Part shown: piece by piece, positions 1 through 8,245 of the stretch | Layout: every line of letters starts with the position of its first letter | Position numbering within the stretch: the stretch's first letter is position 1 | Assembly: GCA_964618455.1 (NCBI GenBank) | Contig: CAZUAQ010000023.1 | Span: 1 to 64,000 of the forward strand | Origin: CAZUAQ01 sp964618455 | GTDB lineage: Bacteria > Planctomycetota > Phycisphaerae > UBA1845 > PWPN01 | DNA: 64,000 bases | Reading direction: 5' to 3' | The notes under the pieces: model-generated | What the model was told of the DNA's origin: nothing | The model's input: the letters and a program-made list of their open reading frames with translations, nothing else | Database searches by the model: none | Made by a program: the position numbers and the translations under genes

Positions 1-79
1 ATGATCCTCTTGCTGCTTCGAAAGGTTTTCTACAGAGCTGGTCGGGAGTCTTTGTCATCTCGTTCTGTAGCTCTCCCAT
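1..79 (-). CDS. Possible 5' end of a gene running off the left edge
   Basis: An ATG at 79 opens a 26-codon frame (beginning MGELQNEMTKTPDQLC) that stays open to position 1. A GAGG sequence lies about 10 bases upstream. The stretch is hydrophilic and less GC-rich than the neighbouring phage operon. A frame this short can stay open by chance and I recognise no family, so this is only a candidate start of the next minus-strand gene. Confidence 0.25.
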   Translation of the reverse strand, partial: MGELQNEMTKTPDQLCRKPFEAARGS

Positions 80-416
80 GCAGCATTGACCTCTACATGC
101 ATTCATCGTACGCCGATCGGACGGGGGATGCAACGGCGGGGGCAGCCATCGGCCGGGATGAGCCCATTCGTCGTCACGTTCGCGATGGGAAGCAGCGCCC
201 AGGCCACCGCCGCGCCGGCGTCGGCCGGGCTGACGTCCCCCTTCGAGCGCGCCCGCCCCGCCATCTCGGGATGGGGAAGCTCCCCCCGGCGGACGGCACG
301 CTGTACCCCACTCCGCAGGCAACGACGACATCTCGTGTCGTCGATGAACATGGGAAGTACCCAGGAATTCGAAAACAGGTCGTGTGAGAAGCTCAGGGAT
401 CGTTGCGCTCCCTGAA
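80..416. other. Gap with no supported gene
   Basis: The gap lies downstream of the last phage-type gene. It is GC-rich, and its open frames on both strands are Arg/Pro-rich without recognisable domains. A minus-strand frame opens with GTG at 420, overlapping the stop of the upstream gene, and runs to 103, but its composition is not protein-like. I see no tRNA, terminator or attachment-site signature. Confidence 0.5.
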
Positions 417-773
417 TCACGCCAGCTTCTCCGCCACACGCGCCCCGGCGCTCGCCACTACGCGCACGTATTCATCAACCGCGTAATCCGTGACCGCCCG
501 GTCCGGTGTCGGATAACAGCGCACGTCCGCCCCCGCACCGTCGCTCACCACCGGCGGCGCTCCCGTCCACACCTGACGCCGCACCATCACGTGCGGACCG
601 TGCTCCGGATCGCTCGTCACCACCGACGTCACCCGCCCGTACGCGACGCCCGATGCACTCAACCCCCCGCCCGGCAGCCACGCCACACTCTCCCGCGGCG
701 CGCGATCCGTCCGCCACTCCCGCAGCACCGTCTCCTGCTCGCGCTTCAACGTCTTCAGCAATCGCCGCATCAT
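417..773 (-). CDS. Small protein at the end of the phage-derived operon
   Basis: The protein is 118 aa. I start it at the ATG at 773 because this overlaps the stop of the upstream gene (TGATG), the usual sign of translational coupling; a longer in-frame extension is Gly/Arg-rich and unlikely. The N-terminus (MMRRLLKTLKREQETVLREW) is a charged amphipathic helix, and the rest is beta-rich with an acidic C-terminal half. I recognise no family. Position suggests a structural or accessory tail protein, but that is inference only. Confidence 0.6.
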   Translation of the reverse strand: MMRRLLKTLKREQETVLREWRTDRAPRESVAWLPGGGLSASGVAYGRVTSVVTSDPEHGPHVMVRRQVWTGAPPVVSDGAGADVRCYPTPDRAVTDYAVDEYVRVVASAGARVAEKLA

Positions 774-1507
774 CACGCTCCGTATACGTCCACCGCCTCG
801 CGCACCACCCGGACACTCGGCGTCCCATCCGGCCCCGACGCCCGCGCTTCCGCCACCACCGTCACCACGTTCCCATCCTCGAGCCCGTTCGCATTCACCG
901 CACGCACCGCCCACCGCACGCGCACCCCATCCGCAAAGCCCGGCGTCTCGAATGCATAATGCAACCGCCCAACCCCACCTTCCACTTCGCCTGCCGCCGC
1001 GCCATAGTCCATCGTGCCCGAGCCGCCATCGCCGTATATCCGAAACGACACCGGAACTTCATCGCTCTCCGCCAGGTCGTACGTCCACGCAATGCGATAC
1101 CGCCCGCCCGACAGCGCCGCCACGCGAACATCCTTCGGCGCGACCGGCTTGCCGCCCGTCCACTCCCCCGCCCCATCAAACCCGACATCCTCCGCCACGA
1201 CGTCGTCGATGTTCTCGCATCCGCCGCCATTGATCGCGAAGAGCCGATACACGTACGCCGTCTCTGCCGCATGCCCCACCCACGGAAACGTCGAGATCGT
1301 CTCACCCCCCGCCCCCGTGCTGCCGACGATCGCATCCGCCGATGACGGCACATCTCCGATCGCTCGCCGAAGGTGATACCCGCCCCGCATCCGCGGAAAG
1401 AAGAACCCGCTCGTCGCGCACACGCCGTTGGCGATACCCGCGTTCGTCCAGCCGCGATGCACCGGATCGTAATGCGTCAACCACTTCGCCAGCAGACTCA
1501 CCGCCAT
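773..1507 (-). CDS. Fibre-like protein with a fibronectin-III-like C-terminal half
   Basis: The protein is 244 aa. A GAGGAG ribosome site sits six bases before the ATG. The N-terminal ~100 residues are Gly- and aromatic-rich. Residues ~120-235 read like one fibronectin type III fold: an APKDVRVAAL opening strand, a central YRIAWTYD strand and a late VRWAVRAVNANG strand. Such domains decorate phage tail tips and fibres, where they bind surfaces. It lies between two other operon members and is coupled to the small gene after it. No enzymatic motif is seen; the virion role is inferred. Confidence 0.65.
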   Translation of the reverse strand: MAVSLLAKWLTHYDPVHRGWTNAGIANGVCATSGFFFPRMRGGYHLRRAIGDVPSSADAIVGSTGAGGETISTFPWVGHAAETAYVYRLFAINGGGCENIDDVVAEDVGFDGAGEWTGGKPVAPKDVRVAALSGGRYRIAWTYDLAESDEVPVSFRIYGDGGSGTMDYGAAAGEVEGGVGRLHYAFETPGFADGVRVRWAVRAVNANGLEDGNVVTVVAEARASGPDGTPSVRVVREAVDVYGA

Positions 1508-1543
1508 GCGCCTCTCCTCATTTCATCGACTTCCCAACCGCCA

Positions 1544-1996
1544 TCACCCCGGCGTAATCGTGATCACCCCGTCCGTCTCGCTCGGCGTCAACGTGCGCAG
1601 CGTCGCAACTCCATCGTCATCCTTGATCACGTTCACCCCCGTCTCGATCGTGTGCGTCCGAAGGTTCACCAGCGCCGCCTTGGCCAGATGCACCTCGTCC
1701 AGGAAGCGCACTACCTGAAGCGGCACAAACTGCGTGACGCTCCCCGTCGCCGAGACTTTCAGCATGGCGTCCCCTTCCGTCTCCAGATCCGACACCGCCA
1801 GACGAATCCGGTACGTCCCCGCGCCGATTTCGATCACGTTCCCGCCGATCGCCGCGAACGCTGACTCTCCCGCCTTCACGATTTCCACCGCAAGCATCAA
1901 TCCACTCAGCGGCGTGACGTAATCGTCCTCCGTCACCATCACCACGAAGAGATCGCGCCGCGACGCCACCGGCTCATCCAACCGCATCACTCTCAT
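1544..1996 (-). CDS. Baseplate or fibre-like protein, family unknown
   Basis: The protein is 150 aa. Its ATG overlaps the stop of the beta-helix gene (ATGA), so the two are translationally coupled. The sequence alternates short beta strands with charged turns (for example NVIEIGAGTYRIRLAVSD), a pattern seen in phage fibre-adaptor proteins that present an upper-baseplate-type beta domain. A helical stretch at ~105-125 (FLDEVHLAKAALVNLRTH) resembles an oligomerisation segment. There is no signal peptide. Function is inferred from position and composition only. Confidence 0.6.
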   Translation of the reverse strand: MRVMRLDEPVASRRDLFVVMVTEDDYVTPLSGLMLAVEIVKAGESAFAAIGGNVIEIGAGTYRIRLAVSDLETEGDAMLKVSATGSVTQFVPLQVVRFLDEVHLAKAALVNLRTHTIETGVNVIKDDDGVATLRTLTPSETDGVITITPG

Positions 1997-3300
1997 GCCT
2001 GCACCCCCCGTTGCAAAGGCCCCGCCGGCCCCAATTCACGGCGCGGACGCGCCCCGATGTCGGCGTACTCGGGCCATCCCGCCCCGCGCGCCGGCGACGT
2101 GAACCGCAAACGGTCATCCCCCGCCGCCACATCAATCATCTCCGGTGAAGACACCACCACGTCTCCCTCGCCTTCGGCCACGTTCACGCGCGGCGTGGCG
2201 GTCGCGGCAAAAAGGTTGTGATGCATCACCGGCCCATCGCCGAGATCCTGAACGGCGCTGATCCCCTGGTTCAAATCATGAAACAGCGTATTGACCACCA
2301 CCGCGGGTACAGTAGTGCTCAGGTTGAGCCCGACCCCGGCCCCCGCATCGCCGATCATCGTCGCGTTGATGATCACCAGCGGGTCACTGCCCGCCAGGTG
2401 AGACACGGCGGTGGCGTTCTTCCGGAAGCGCGTTCCGACAATTACCGCCGAATCCAGGAGAAACAGACCCGTCGCGTTGTTCTCCACACGTCCGCCGAGA
2501 ACAACCGCATGCGCGGATCCGGTCATGCCCGAAAAGCCGTTGTCCTCGAGAGTGCATCGATCCAGCACCGTCGATGGTCCGCATATGATCCCGATGTTCG
2601 ACATGCCATCGAGCCGCACGAAGCGAAGCGCAACGGTGGATACGGTCACCGTGAAGAAGGAGAATCCGTTCGTACATCCCGTCACGCGCACGTGCTTGAA
2701 CACATAGTGGATGGCCTGACCATCCAATGCCGACGCGGGGCGGACGCCCTCACTCAGGGAACCGGCCGATCCGTCGATGGTCGCGCGATACGCGTCATCG
2801 TCCCGGTACGCCGCATCCCCCGGGACGCTCTTGTACCCCTCGAACACAATCGGCGATGTCGCCGAGCCCGCGCGCTGGATCAGCGCCGCCACGCCGTCCG
2901 CATCCGGATCGTGCGTGTACGTTCCCGCCTTGCACCAGACGCGATCCCCCGGAGACACCGTATCCATCGCCCGCTGGAACGTCTGCCACGCACCGCCGAT
3001 GGCCCACGTCACTCCGGTGCCTGATGCGCCCGGAACCGGATCGACCGTGACGCGGTCCGCTGCGTCATTGACCGCCGTGATTTCGAAGATGTCCGATCCG
3101 TTCACCCCGTCGCTGCGACCGTCCAGCCGGATCGCCTCCCCGGCCGACACCCCGCTGAGATCCGGTGCATCCCCGGACAGATCGATCTGGGCATTGCCCC
3201 CGGTGATCGTTGCCGACGCCCCGCCTGCAATCGCCACCCCTTCACTCGAACCGCCGTTCGCATCGCTGCCCCCGGCATCCAGATAGAACACAAGCCCCAT
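1993..3300 (-). CDS. Right-handed parallel beta-helix protein, tailspike-like
   Basis: The protein is about 435 aa. I prefer the ATG at 3300, which has an AAAGGGG site six bases upstream, over the ATG two codons earlier, which abuts that site. After an MGLVFYLDAGGSDANGG opening (the DPxGxDxNxG-type start of pectate-lyase-like beta helices), there are repeated short strands ending in small or Asn-rich turns from ~160 to 400 (HVRVTGCTNGF, RCTLEDNGFSGM, FRKNATAVSHL). Beta helices of this type form trimeric tailspikes that bind or cut polysaccharide. No signal peptide is present, which fits a virion component. Catalytic residues cannot be assigned. Confidence 0.7.
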   Translation of the reverse strand: MGLVFYLDAGGSDANGGSSEGVAIAGGASATITGGNAQIDLSGDAPDLSGVSAGEAIRLDGRSDGVNGSDIFEITAVNDAADRVTVDPVPGASGTGVTWAIGGAWQTFQRAMDTVSPGDRVWCKAGTYTHDPDADGVAALIQRAGSATSPIVFEGYKSVPGDAAYRDDDAYRATIDGSAGSLSEGVRPASALDGQAIHYVFKHVRVTGCTNGFSFFTVTVSTVALRFVRLDGMSNIGIICGPSTVLDRCTLEDNGFSGMTGSAHAVVLGGRVENNATGLFLLDSAVIVGTRFRKNATAVSHLAGSDPLVIINATMIGDAGAGVGLNLSTTVPAVVVNTLFHDLNQGISAVQDLGDGPVMHHNLFAATATPRVNVAEGEGDVVVSSPEMIDVAAGDDRLRFTSPARGAGWPEYADIGARPRRELGPAGPLQRGVQA

Positions 3301-3335
3301 GGCCATCCCCTTTCCGCGACAGTTCGATCACCCGC

Positions 3336-4160
3336 TCACGATGCCACGGCAGATGCGATCAGCAGCGTCACCGTCAGATCCGTGATCGTACCGCTCCCGT
3401 TCGTCGTGACGTGAACGCGCAGCTCTTCCGACGCCGTCACCGAGTTGGAAGCCAGTACCGGAGTCGCGATCGTATTCGCCAGCGGTGTGGCGGGCGCGCT
3501 CAACAGCGAGACCGCATCCGCCCGCACCTCCACGCTCGCCGTTGCCGTCACACCACGGCAGAAGACCTGCACTTCTTCCAGAGTGACGTCCACCGGTGGC
3601 GAGAACGCGTAAATCAACACGTTGGTCTGAGCCGCGCTCACACTCTCCCGGTGGACCGTCAGCACGCGCCGATCCTGTGACACCGTCGCCTCCACCGACG
3701 GCACGTGAAACAGATTCCACGTACGCACGTCCACCAGCGTCACCTGCCCCCCGATCGTCGCCACCGTCGCCAGCGGCAGATACGTCGTCGGATCACTCGG
3801 CCACCCGACCTGAACCTGCAATGTTCCGGCTTCGTCGAGATAGATCACCCGGCTCGCATCATCCGGCACGCTCACATTCGTCGCCCCGGCAAACGTGCGC
3901 CGCAAGCCGCCCAGCGTGTACGTCACCGGGTACACTCCGATCTTCAACGCGCCTTCATCCACCACCATGCCCTGGCGGACCGACTGCAACATCGCATTCT
4001 GGCGCTGCAACCGTCGGTTGTACTGCACCTCGTAACTCGGATGGCTCCCCGGCCCCGTCCCTTTCGGCACGTACGGCAGTCCAGTCCCCGCATCAACGGT
4101 CCCGTCCAGAAGTTCGATCGTTGCATCCGCCGGCCACACTTCGTTGGGATATGTCGACAT
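3336..4160 (-). CDS. Putative fibre/appendage protein
   Basis: The protein is 274 aa. The ATG at 4160 is preceded by GGGGACGGGGG; an upstream TTG in frame is less likely. The N-terminal ~70 residues are a Pro/Gly linker followed by a helical segment (QYNRRLQRQNAMLQSVRQG) that may trimerise. The rest is Thr/Val/Ser-rich beta structure ending in two strand-rich repeats (residues ~190-270). This layout, a short coiled segment followed by beta domains, is common in phage fibres. I cannot name a family. The gene lies inside the minus-strand operon directly before the beta-helix gene. Confidence 0.6.
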   Translation of the reverse strand: MSTYPNEVWPADATIELLDGTVDAGTGLPYVPKGTGPGSHPSYEVQYNRRLQRQNAMLQSVRQGMVVDEGALKIGVYPVTYTLGGLRRTFAGATNVSVPDDASRVIYLDEAGTLQVQVGWPSDPTTYLPLATVATIGGQVTLVDVRTWNLFHVPSVEATVSQDRRVLTVHRESVSAAQTNVLIYAFSPPVDVTLEEVQVFCRGVTATASVEVRADAVSLLSAPATPLANTIATPVLASNSVTASEELRVHVTTNGSGTITDLTVTLLIASAVAS

Positions 4161-4223
4161 TCCCCCGTCCCCTTTCAACCGCTCCCGGTTTCCGCGCTCA
4201 TCGTGATTTACCGGAGCCGCTCG

Positions 4224-4709
4224 CTAACCCACCAGTTTCAGACTCGCCTCAAAGCTGAAAGTCATCCGATCCGACATGACGTCGTGACCGACCGCGCGAA
4301 GCCCACTCGGCGGTGGCGGTGCCGAATTGACCACTGATTCGTCCATCACCGCGCTTTCCGGATCGGCATTGCCCACCTCGTCCTCGATGACGACTGCATG
4401 CCGGAAGCGACCGAACACCAGAGGCGGCGTCAGGTACGTCATCGATGCCATCGGAATCAGGTGCCCGTCCAGCAGATGCGTCCCGTGAAGATGTCCGTCG
4501 GACACGAACGTATCCAGGTGCATCGCACCCAAATGTTCGGCGAGAAGATGAGGCGCCGCCGGAGGCACGTCCGGAGCAAACAGGATGCGCCGCAACGTCA
4601 AAGGATGCACCCAGCCGATCTCCCCCGCCCCGCCGTTACCGTAGACATGAAAACCGCTTTCCGATCCCGCTGAACGCGGGCGAACCACCATGAATCGCAA
4701 TCGTTCCAT
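4224..4709 (-). CDS. Unknown protein of the phage-derived operon
   Basis: The protein is 161 aa. The ATG at 4709 is favoured because GGGAG sits five bases upstream; earlier in-frame TTG and ATG codons have poorer sites. It is rich in His and Met in the middle (residues ~60-95, including HLLAEHLGAMHLD and GHLHGTHLLDGH), which could bind metal, and has an FHVYGNGGAGEIGWVHPLT strand-turn near the start. The stop of the preceding large gene lies 25 bases upstream, so it is read in the same operon. No known family was recognised. Confidence 0.6.
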   Translation of the reverse strand: MERLRFMVVRPRSAGSESGFHVYGNGGAGEIGWVHPLTLRRILFAPDVPPAAPHLLAEHLGAMHLDTFVSDGHLHGTHLLDGHLIPMASMTYLTPPLVFGRFRHAVVIEDEVGNADPESAVMDESVVNSAPPPPSGLRAVGHDVMSDRMTFSFEASLKLVG

Positions 4710-4734
4710 GTCCGCTCCCATGTCGTTCAACGCC

Positions 4735-6879
4735 TCACGACGCGAACGGATCCGCCTGCGCCGCCTGCCCCAGCAAAAGCACCGTCTCGTACGCGTCTCC
4801 GTGAAGCACGAACCGCCGCTCCAGCACCACCGGATACGCCGGGCACGCGCCGCCCGATGTGTTCAACCGCAGATACTGCCCGCGCACCTCCGACACCCTA
4901 TCGCCCAGCCTGTATCCCGTTTCGATCCACGGGATCGCCGGCAGGCCACGCACCTCCCACGCCTGCCCCGCCATCGCCAACCGCGACACCAGCGCCAGCG
5001 CGGCGGATCGATCGTCCCGCGCCTCCTCACCCGCTAACGTGATGTCGCGCAATGCATGTGTCGTCCCTTCCCGGCTGTGGAAATGAAACGAGGATGTCCG
5101 CCGAACCACGGACCCCACCGTCGCCAGACGCGAGCGCTCCGACGTTCCCTCGACCGAAGCCACGATCCGCTCATCGCTTTCAACGGTGGCGGTCACGCGC
5201 ACGCGAAACGTCTGATCCACCAGCGCATACCACAGGTTCTGCTCCGCCGGCTCGTAGCCCTCCGGCGTAATGCCGGTCGGATTTTCCACGTCGAAGTAAA
5301 TCCCCGCGCGATCCTGCAGCACGCGCACACCGCCCGACTGCGGCTGCCACGTCGCGCCGCCATCGAAGCTCACCTCCACCCACACGCCAAGCGACCGCCC
5401 CTCGGGCGATGTCGAGACCAGCGGCAGAAGCCTCCGCGTCCGGCGCATCCACGCCCCGGCCCGGGTCACGCTGGCCTCCGCCACCGTCGCAAAGTCGAAC
5501 GGTTGGTAGTCGTCGAACGGCGCATGCCGGTTGTACAGCGCCCCGTCGAAGCGCCCATCCTCGTTCAACACCCATAAGCGCGCCACGTCGCCGTGCGCGG
5601 CAAAGAGATCGCCCTGACGGTGATACCGACGGAACCACATCGCACCCGATGCCAGGTCGCCCAGCGCCTTGAGATCCGATGGCAGCAGCGCTTCTGATTT
5701 GGCCGCAGCGCGATCCTGCGAATTGACATTGTCCAGGTCGGTGCGCGGCGCCCAACCGGGCCACAGCGGCAAGGTCATCTCGTAATGCTTGATCCCGCCG
5801 ATGATCACCGGCGACGTGATTCGATCGCGCTCATCCCAGGTCACGTCGAGCCGATGCGCGTTGTTCTCCAAGAGGACTTGCGCTGCCGAACGATCGCGCG
5901 TGTCGTATCGCGGTGTGCCGTCGGTATGCCGCCCACCACGCGCCAGCTGGATCACCTGCGCGCGTCCCTCTTCCCCCACCCAGAGCTGCACCGCCATCCT
6001 GGCATGATCACCCACTTGTCCGTGTGCGATGCGCATCTGTACACCCGCCGACGCCAGCACCAGGTCCAGCGCCTCCGCTAGCGTCGTCGCCTCGCACGAC
6101 AGCGAAACCGGCTCGCGCGCAAGCCTCCGCGCGAGTTCACCAGCCGGCTCGGCGTTCGTCTCGATCAACCCATCCGTCGCATCGTACACAGCCGCCGTGT
6201 CGATCGGCGCGTGACCGGCGAGATGAAAATACAACAGGTACCGCAGAATCGACGCATACGTCCACGGGCGGGCATCCGCATCCTCTTCATACGTGAACGG
6301 ATGGACATCGCGCACGTCACCGCCGGGCATCGGGATCGTCAACGGCGTGAGCGCCCGGTTCGGCAGGCCGTCCGGGTTGAACACACACGTCAACGCGGAC
6401 ACATGCACGTTGCGTGAAGCATACGTGCCGGGATCGCTTTGAAGCCCATCCTCGATCTCCCCGTTGCGCGCGAACCGCCCGTACACCTGCGCCTCCGCGG
6501 ACTGCGACCAGCGATCGAAGACGTGATCGGCTTCAAAGCGGAAGGATTCTTCCTCGCGATCGATGCGCCCGTCCCACCGCGCGGCATGAAGCGGCGCATA
6601 CCCTTCAAAGAGAATCTCGCGCGATGCGCCATGCGGTAGATCAGTCGTCACGCGAATACGTCTATCCGGATGATAGTGACGCCGCGCCGCGACACCGTCG
6701 AACGTATCATCCAGAAGCACCAAAAGTGTGGCCGCACCCGGCGCGACGTCCGCGCGCTGGCGAACCTCCTCCACCCGAACGCGCGGATCCACCTCGAACA
6801 CACCCGAACCCGCCGCCGTTTCCACGAACGTAAGCAAGTGGTCCGCGCGTGCACTTCGCTTTCGATCATTTATCCCCAT
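4735..6879 (-). CDS. Large baseplate/hub-like protein of the phage-derived operon
   Basis: The protein is 714 aa, the largest in the operon. The ATG at 6879 follows a GGGGAAGG site. The first ~120 residues (FEVDPRVRVEEVRQRADVAP; then LLDDTFDG and ILFEGYAPLHAARW) look like the first beta domain of tail hub or late-control-type proteins. The middle contains a helical stretch (ELARRLAREPVSLSCEATTL, AEALDLVLASAGVQMRI) resembling a ring-forming secretin/hub subdomain. Residues ~480-620 are beta-rich. No lysozyme or peptidase motif is visible. A hub or baseplate assignment rests on layout and on its place after gp37, so it is tentative. Confidence 0.6.
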   Translation of the reverse strand: MGINDRKRSARADHLLTFVETAAGSGVFEVDPRVRVEEVRQRADVAPGAATLLVLLDDTFDGVAARRHYHPDRRIRVTTDLPHGASREILFEGYAPLHAARWDGRIDREEESFRFEADHVFDRWSQSAEAQVYGRFARNGEIEDGLQSDPGTYASRNVHVSALTCVFNPDGLPNRALTPLTIPMPGGDVRDVHPFTYEEDADARPWTYASILRYLLYFHLAGHAPIDTAAVYDATDGLIETNAEPAGELARRLAREPVSLSCEATTLAEALDLVLASAGVQMRIAHGQVGDHARMAVQLWVGEEGRAQVIQLARGGRHTDGTPRYDTRDRSAAQVLLENNAHRLDVTWDERDRITSPVIIGGIKHYEMTLPLWPGWAPRTDLDNVNSQDRAAAKSEALLPSDLKALGDLASGAMWFRRYHRQGDLFAAHGDVARLWVLNEDGRFDGALYNRHAPFDDYQPFDFATVAEASVTRAGAWMRRTRRLLPLVSTSPEGRSLGVWVEVSFDGGATWQPQSGGVRVLQDRAGIYFDVENPTGITPEGYEPAEQNLWYALVDQTFRVRVTATVESDERIVASVEGTSERSRLATVGSVVRRTSSFHFHSREGTTHALRDITLAGEEARDDRSAALALVSRLAMAGQAWEVRGLPAIPWIETGYRLGDRVSEVRGQYLRLNTSGGACPAYPVVLERRFVLHGDAYETVLLLGQAAQADPFAS

Positions 6880-6894
6880 CGCCGCCTTCCCCGA

Positions 6895-7728
6895 TCACAC
6901 CACGCCATGAAGCTGCGCGAACTCGAGCACCGCCTCCTGGATCACGCCCCCGCTTCGCGCATCGACCCGGCGCGGTCCCTTCCGCGCGTAACTCCGCAGC
7001 ACGCACGCGTCGAATGCGCGTCCCCACTCGTCCACCACCGTCTTGGCCTGCGCCTTCGCGAGTTCGTCTTCTACAGCGGTCTCAAGCGCCGTAAGCGCCG
7101 CCGCACCCTCGGCACGCAACTCACCCTGCCACACGATCCGCCGCTCGCGCGTGCCGAGATTCCGCTCGAACACGCCGTCGATTCCCGGAAAGCTGAATTG
7201 CGTCGCCACGCGCTGCAGCGGACCGACCTCCACGCGCATCCGGCTGGAACTCCCCGCCAACGCTACGCCACCGAACAGCGGCACGGCAGGCCGCGGCGCC
7301 GAATCCAACGCGTACACCTGCTCCCACAGGAGCGCGCCGTCGCCACCGGTCAACGCCTTCTCATCCACGAAGCGAAGACGAACATCCTCCGGCATCACCC
7401 GATCATGCAGGGCCGAAAGGACCTCCTGCGCCAGTGGATACATGCCTGTCACATCCGCGCCGCCGAGTCGCGCATCGTCGTCACCGCGCTCGCTCCGCGT
7501 GGCCAGCCACACCGCTACCTGCATCGTGTCCATCACGTCCGACGCGCGCTGCGTGCGACCGGCGGACAGGACATACGCCGCCGGCATCCGCTCACGAAGA
7601 AATGCGCTCGCCAGCGACTTGCGATCGCCCGACGAACGCCCCTTCACCGTCGCCAGCAGCGGTGCCCCCTCGCTCTCCAGCGCTGCCAACGCCTGGAGAA
7701 TCTCCGTTTCCAGCGTGCTCCACGCCAT
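6895..7728 (-). CDS. Mu gp37-like (DUF1834) protein with an extra C-terminal domain
   Basis: The protein is 277 aa. I start at the ATG at 7728, nine bases after the stop of the gp36-like gene; an earlier in-frame start would overlap that gene. Residues 1-~130 match the DUF1834/gp37 pattern of Mu-like phages: an N-terminal helix (TLETEILQALAALE), a conserved PAAYVL strand, a VWLATRS strand, and a Y-x-L...L helix leading to the final LLWEQVYAL strand. Family members are ~130-200 aa, so the remaining ~130 residues (RMRVEVGPLQRVATQFSF onward, ending in a charged helix) are additional. gp37 proteins act at the head-tail junction or tail terminus. Confidence 0.65.
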   Translation of the reverse strand: MAWSTLETEILQALAALESEGAPLLATVKGRSSGDRKSLASAFLRERMPAAYVLSAGRTQRASDVMDTMQVAVWLATRSERGDDDARLGGADVTGMYPLAQEVLSALHDRVMPEDVRLRFVDEKALTGGDGALLWEQVYALDSAPRPAVPLFGGVALAGSSSRMRVEVGPLQRVATQFSFPGIDGVFERNLGTRERRIVWQGELRAEGAAALTALETAVEDELAKAQAKTVVDEWGRAFDACVLRSYARKGPRRVDARSGGVIQEAVLEFAQLHGVV

Positions 7729-7736
7729 GCTCACGA

Positions 7737-8180
7737 TCAGAGATCCTCCAGCGTCTCGCGCGTCATCGCGCGCGGTGAACCCTGCACCCACCCACTGACG
7801 CCGGTGGCGGGATTGGCGGGCAGTTCGTCGCTCGAAGGCATACCGGCTTCACCGCGAGCGGCCGCCTCCAGCCAGTTCAGCGCGCCGCTGCGCTTGCGGA
7901 CGACCGTTTCCGGCACTGGTGGACGCCGGGCGTGTAAATGGTGCTCGGTCAGGTCGAGCGTCAGGCTCTTGAGCAGGGCCGCCAGCTCAGCGTGACTGCT
8001 CACGTCGATCGGCACCTGGAACCGCCGCGCGAGCATGCTGTTGATCTTGCTCTCGGCGTACTCGCGCGCCTCGGTCACGATCGCCTCGTCGGCTGCACCG
8101 CTGCCGGCGTCGTCGGTCAGTTGCACGTAGAGCGCCGGCCCGAGCCGCTGCTGCACGTCGCTGTTCGTCGCATACGCCAT
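7737..8180 (-). CDS. Mu gp36-like protein (DUF1320), head completion
   Basis: The protein is 147 aa. The ATG follows GAAGGGACGATC. It fits the DUF1320 pattern: MAYATNSDVQQRLG at the start, a Leu-Thr-Asp...Asp-Glu-Ala segment (LTDDAGSGAADEAIVTEA), a helix with ESKINSMLARRFQVPI, and a late helix LLKSLTLDLTEHHLHARRP. In Mu-like phages this small protein follows the capsid gene and is thought to act in head completion or head-tail joining. The order here, capsid then gp36 then gp37, matches Mu. The C-terminal ~40 residues look disordered. Confidence 0.8.
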   Translation of the reverse strand: MAYATNSDVQQRLGPALYVQLTDDAGSGAADEAIVTEAREYAESKINSMLARRFQVPIDVSSHAELAALLKSLTLDLTEHHLHARRPPVPETVVRKRSGALNWLEAAARGEAGMPSSDELPANPATGVSGWVQGSPRAMTRETLEDL

Positions 8181-8245
8181 GATCGTCCCTTCTCAAAACG
8201 GGGGGCCGGCTCCCGTAAAGAGGAACCGACCCCGTCGATGATTCA

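Noticed and set aside
774..914. Longer start for the small phage gene ending at 417
   Set aside because: The extension is Gly/Arg-rich and overlaps the upstream gene; the coupled ATG at 773 explains the start better.
6670..7995. 441-codon plus-strand open frame opposite the gp36/gp37 genes
   Set aside because: Very Arg/His-rich, no recognised domain, and opposite genes with clear Mu-family patterns.
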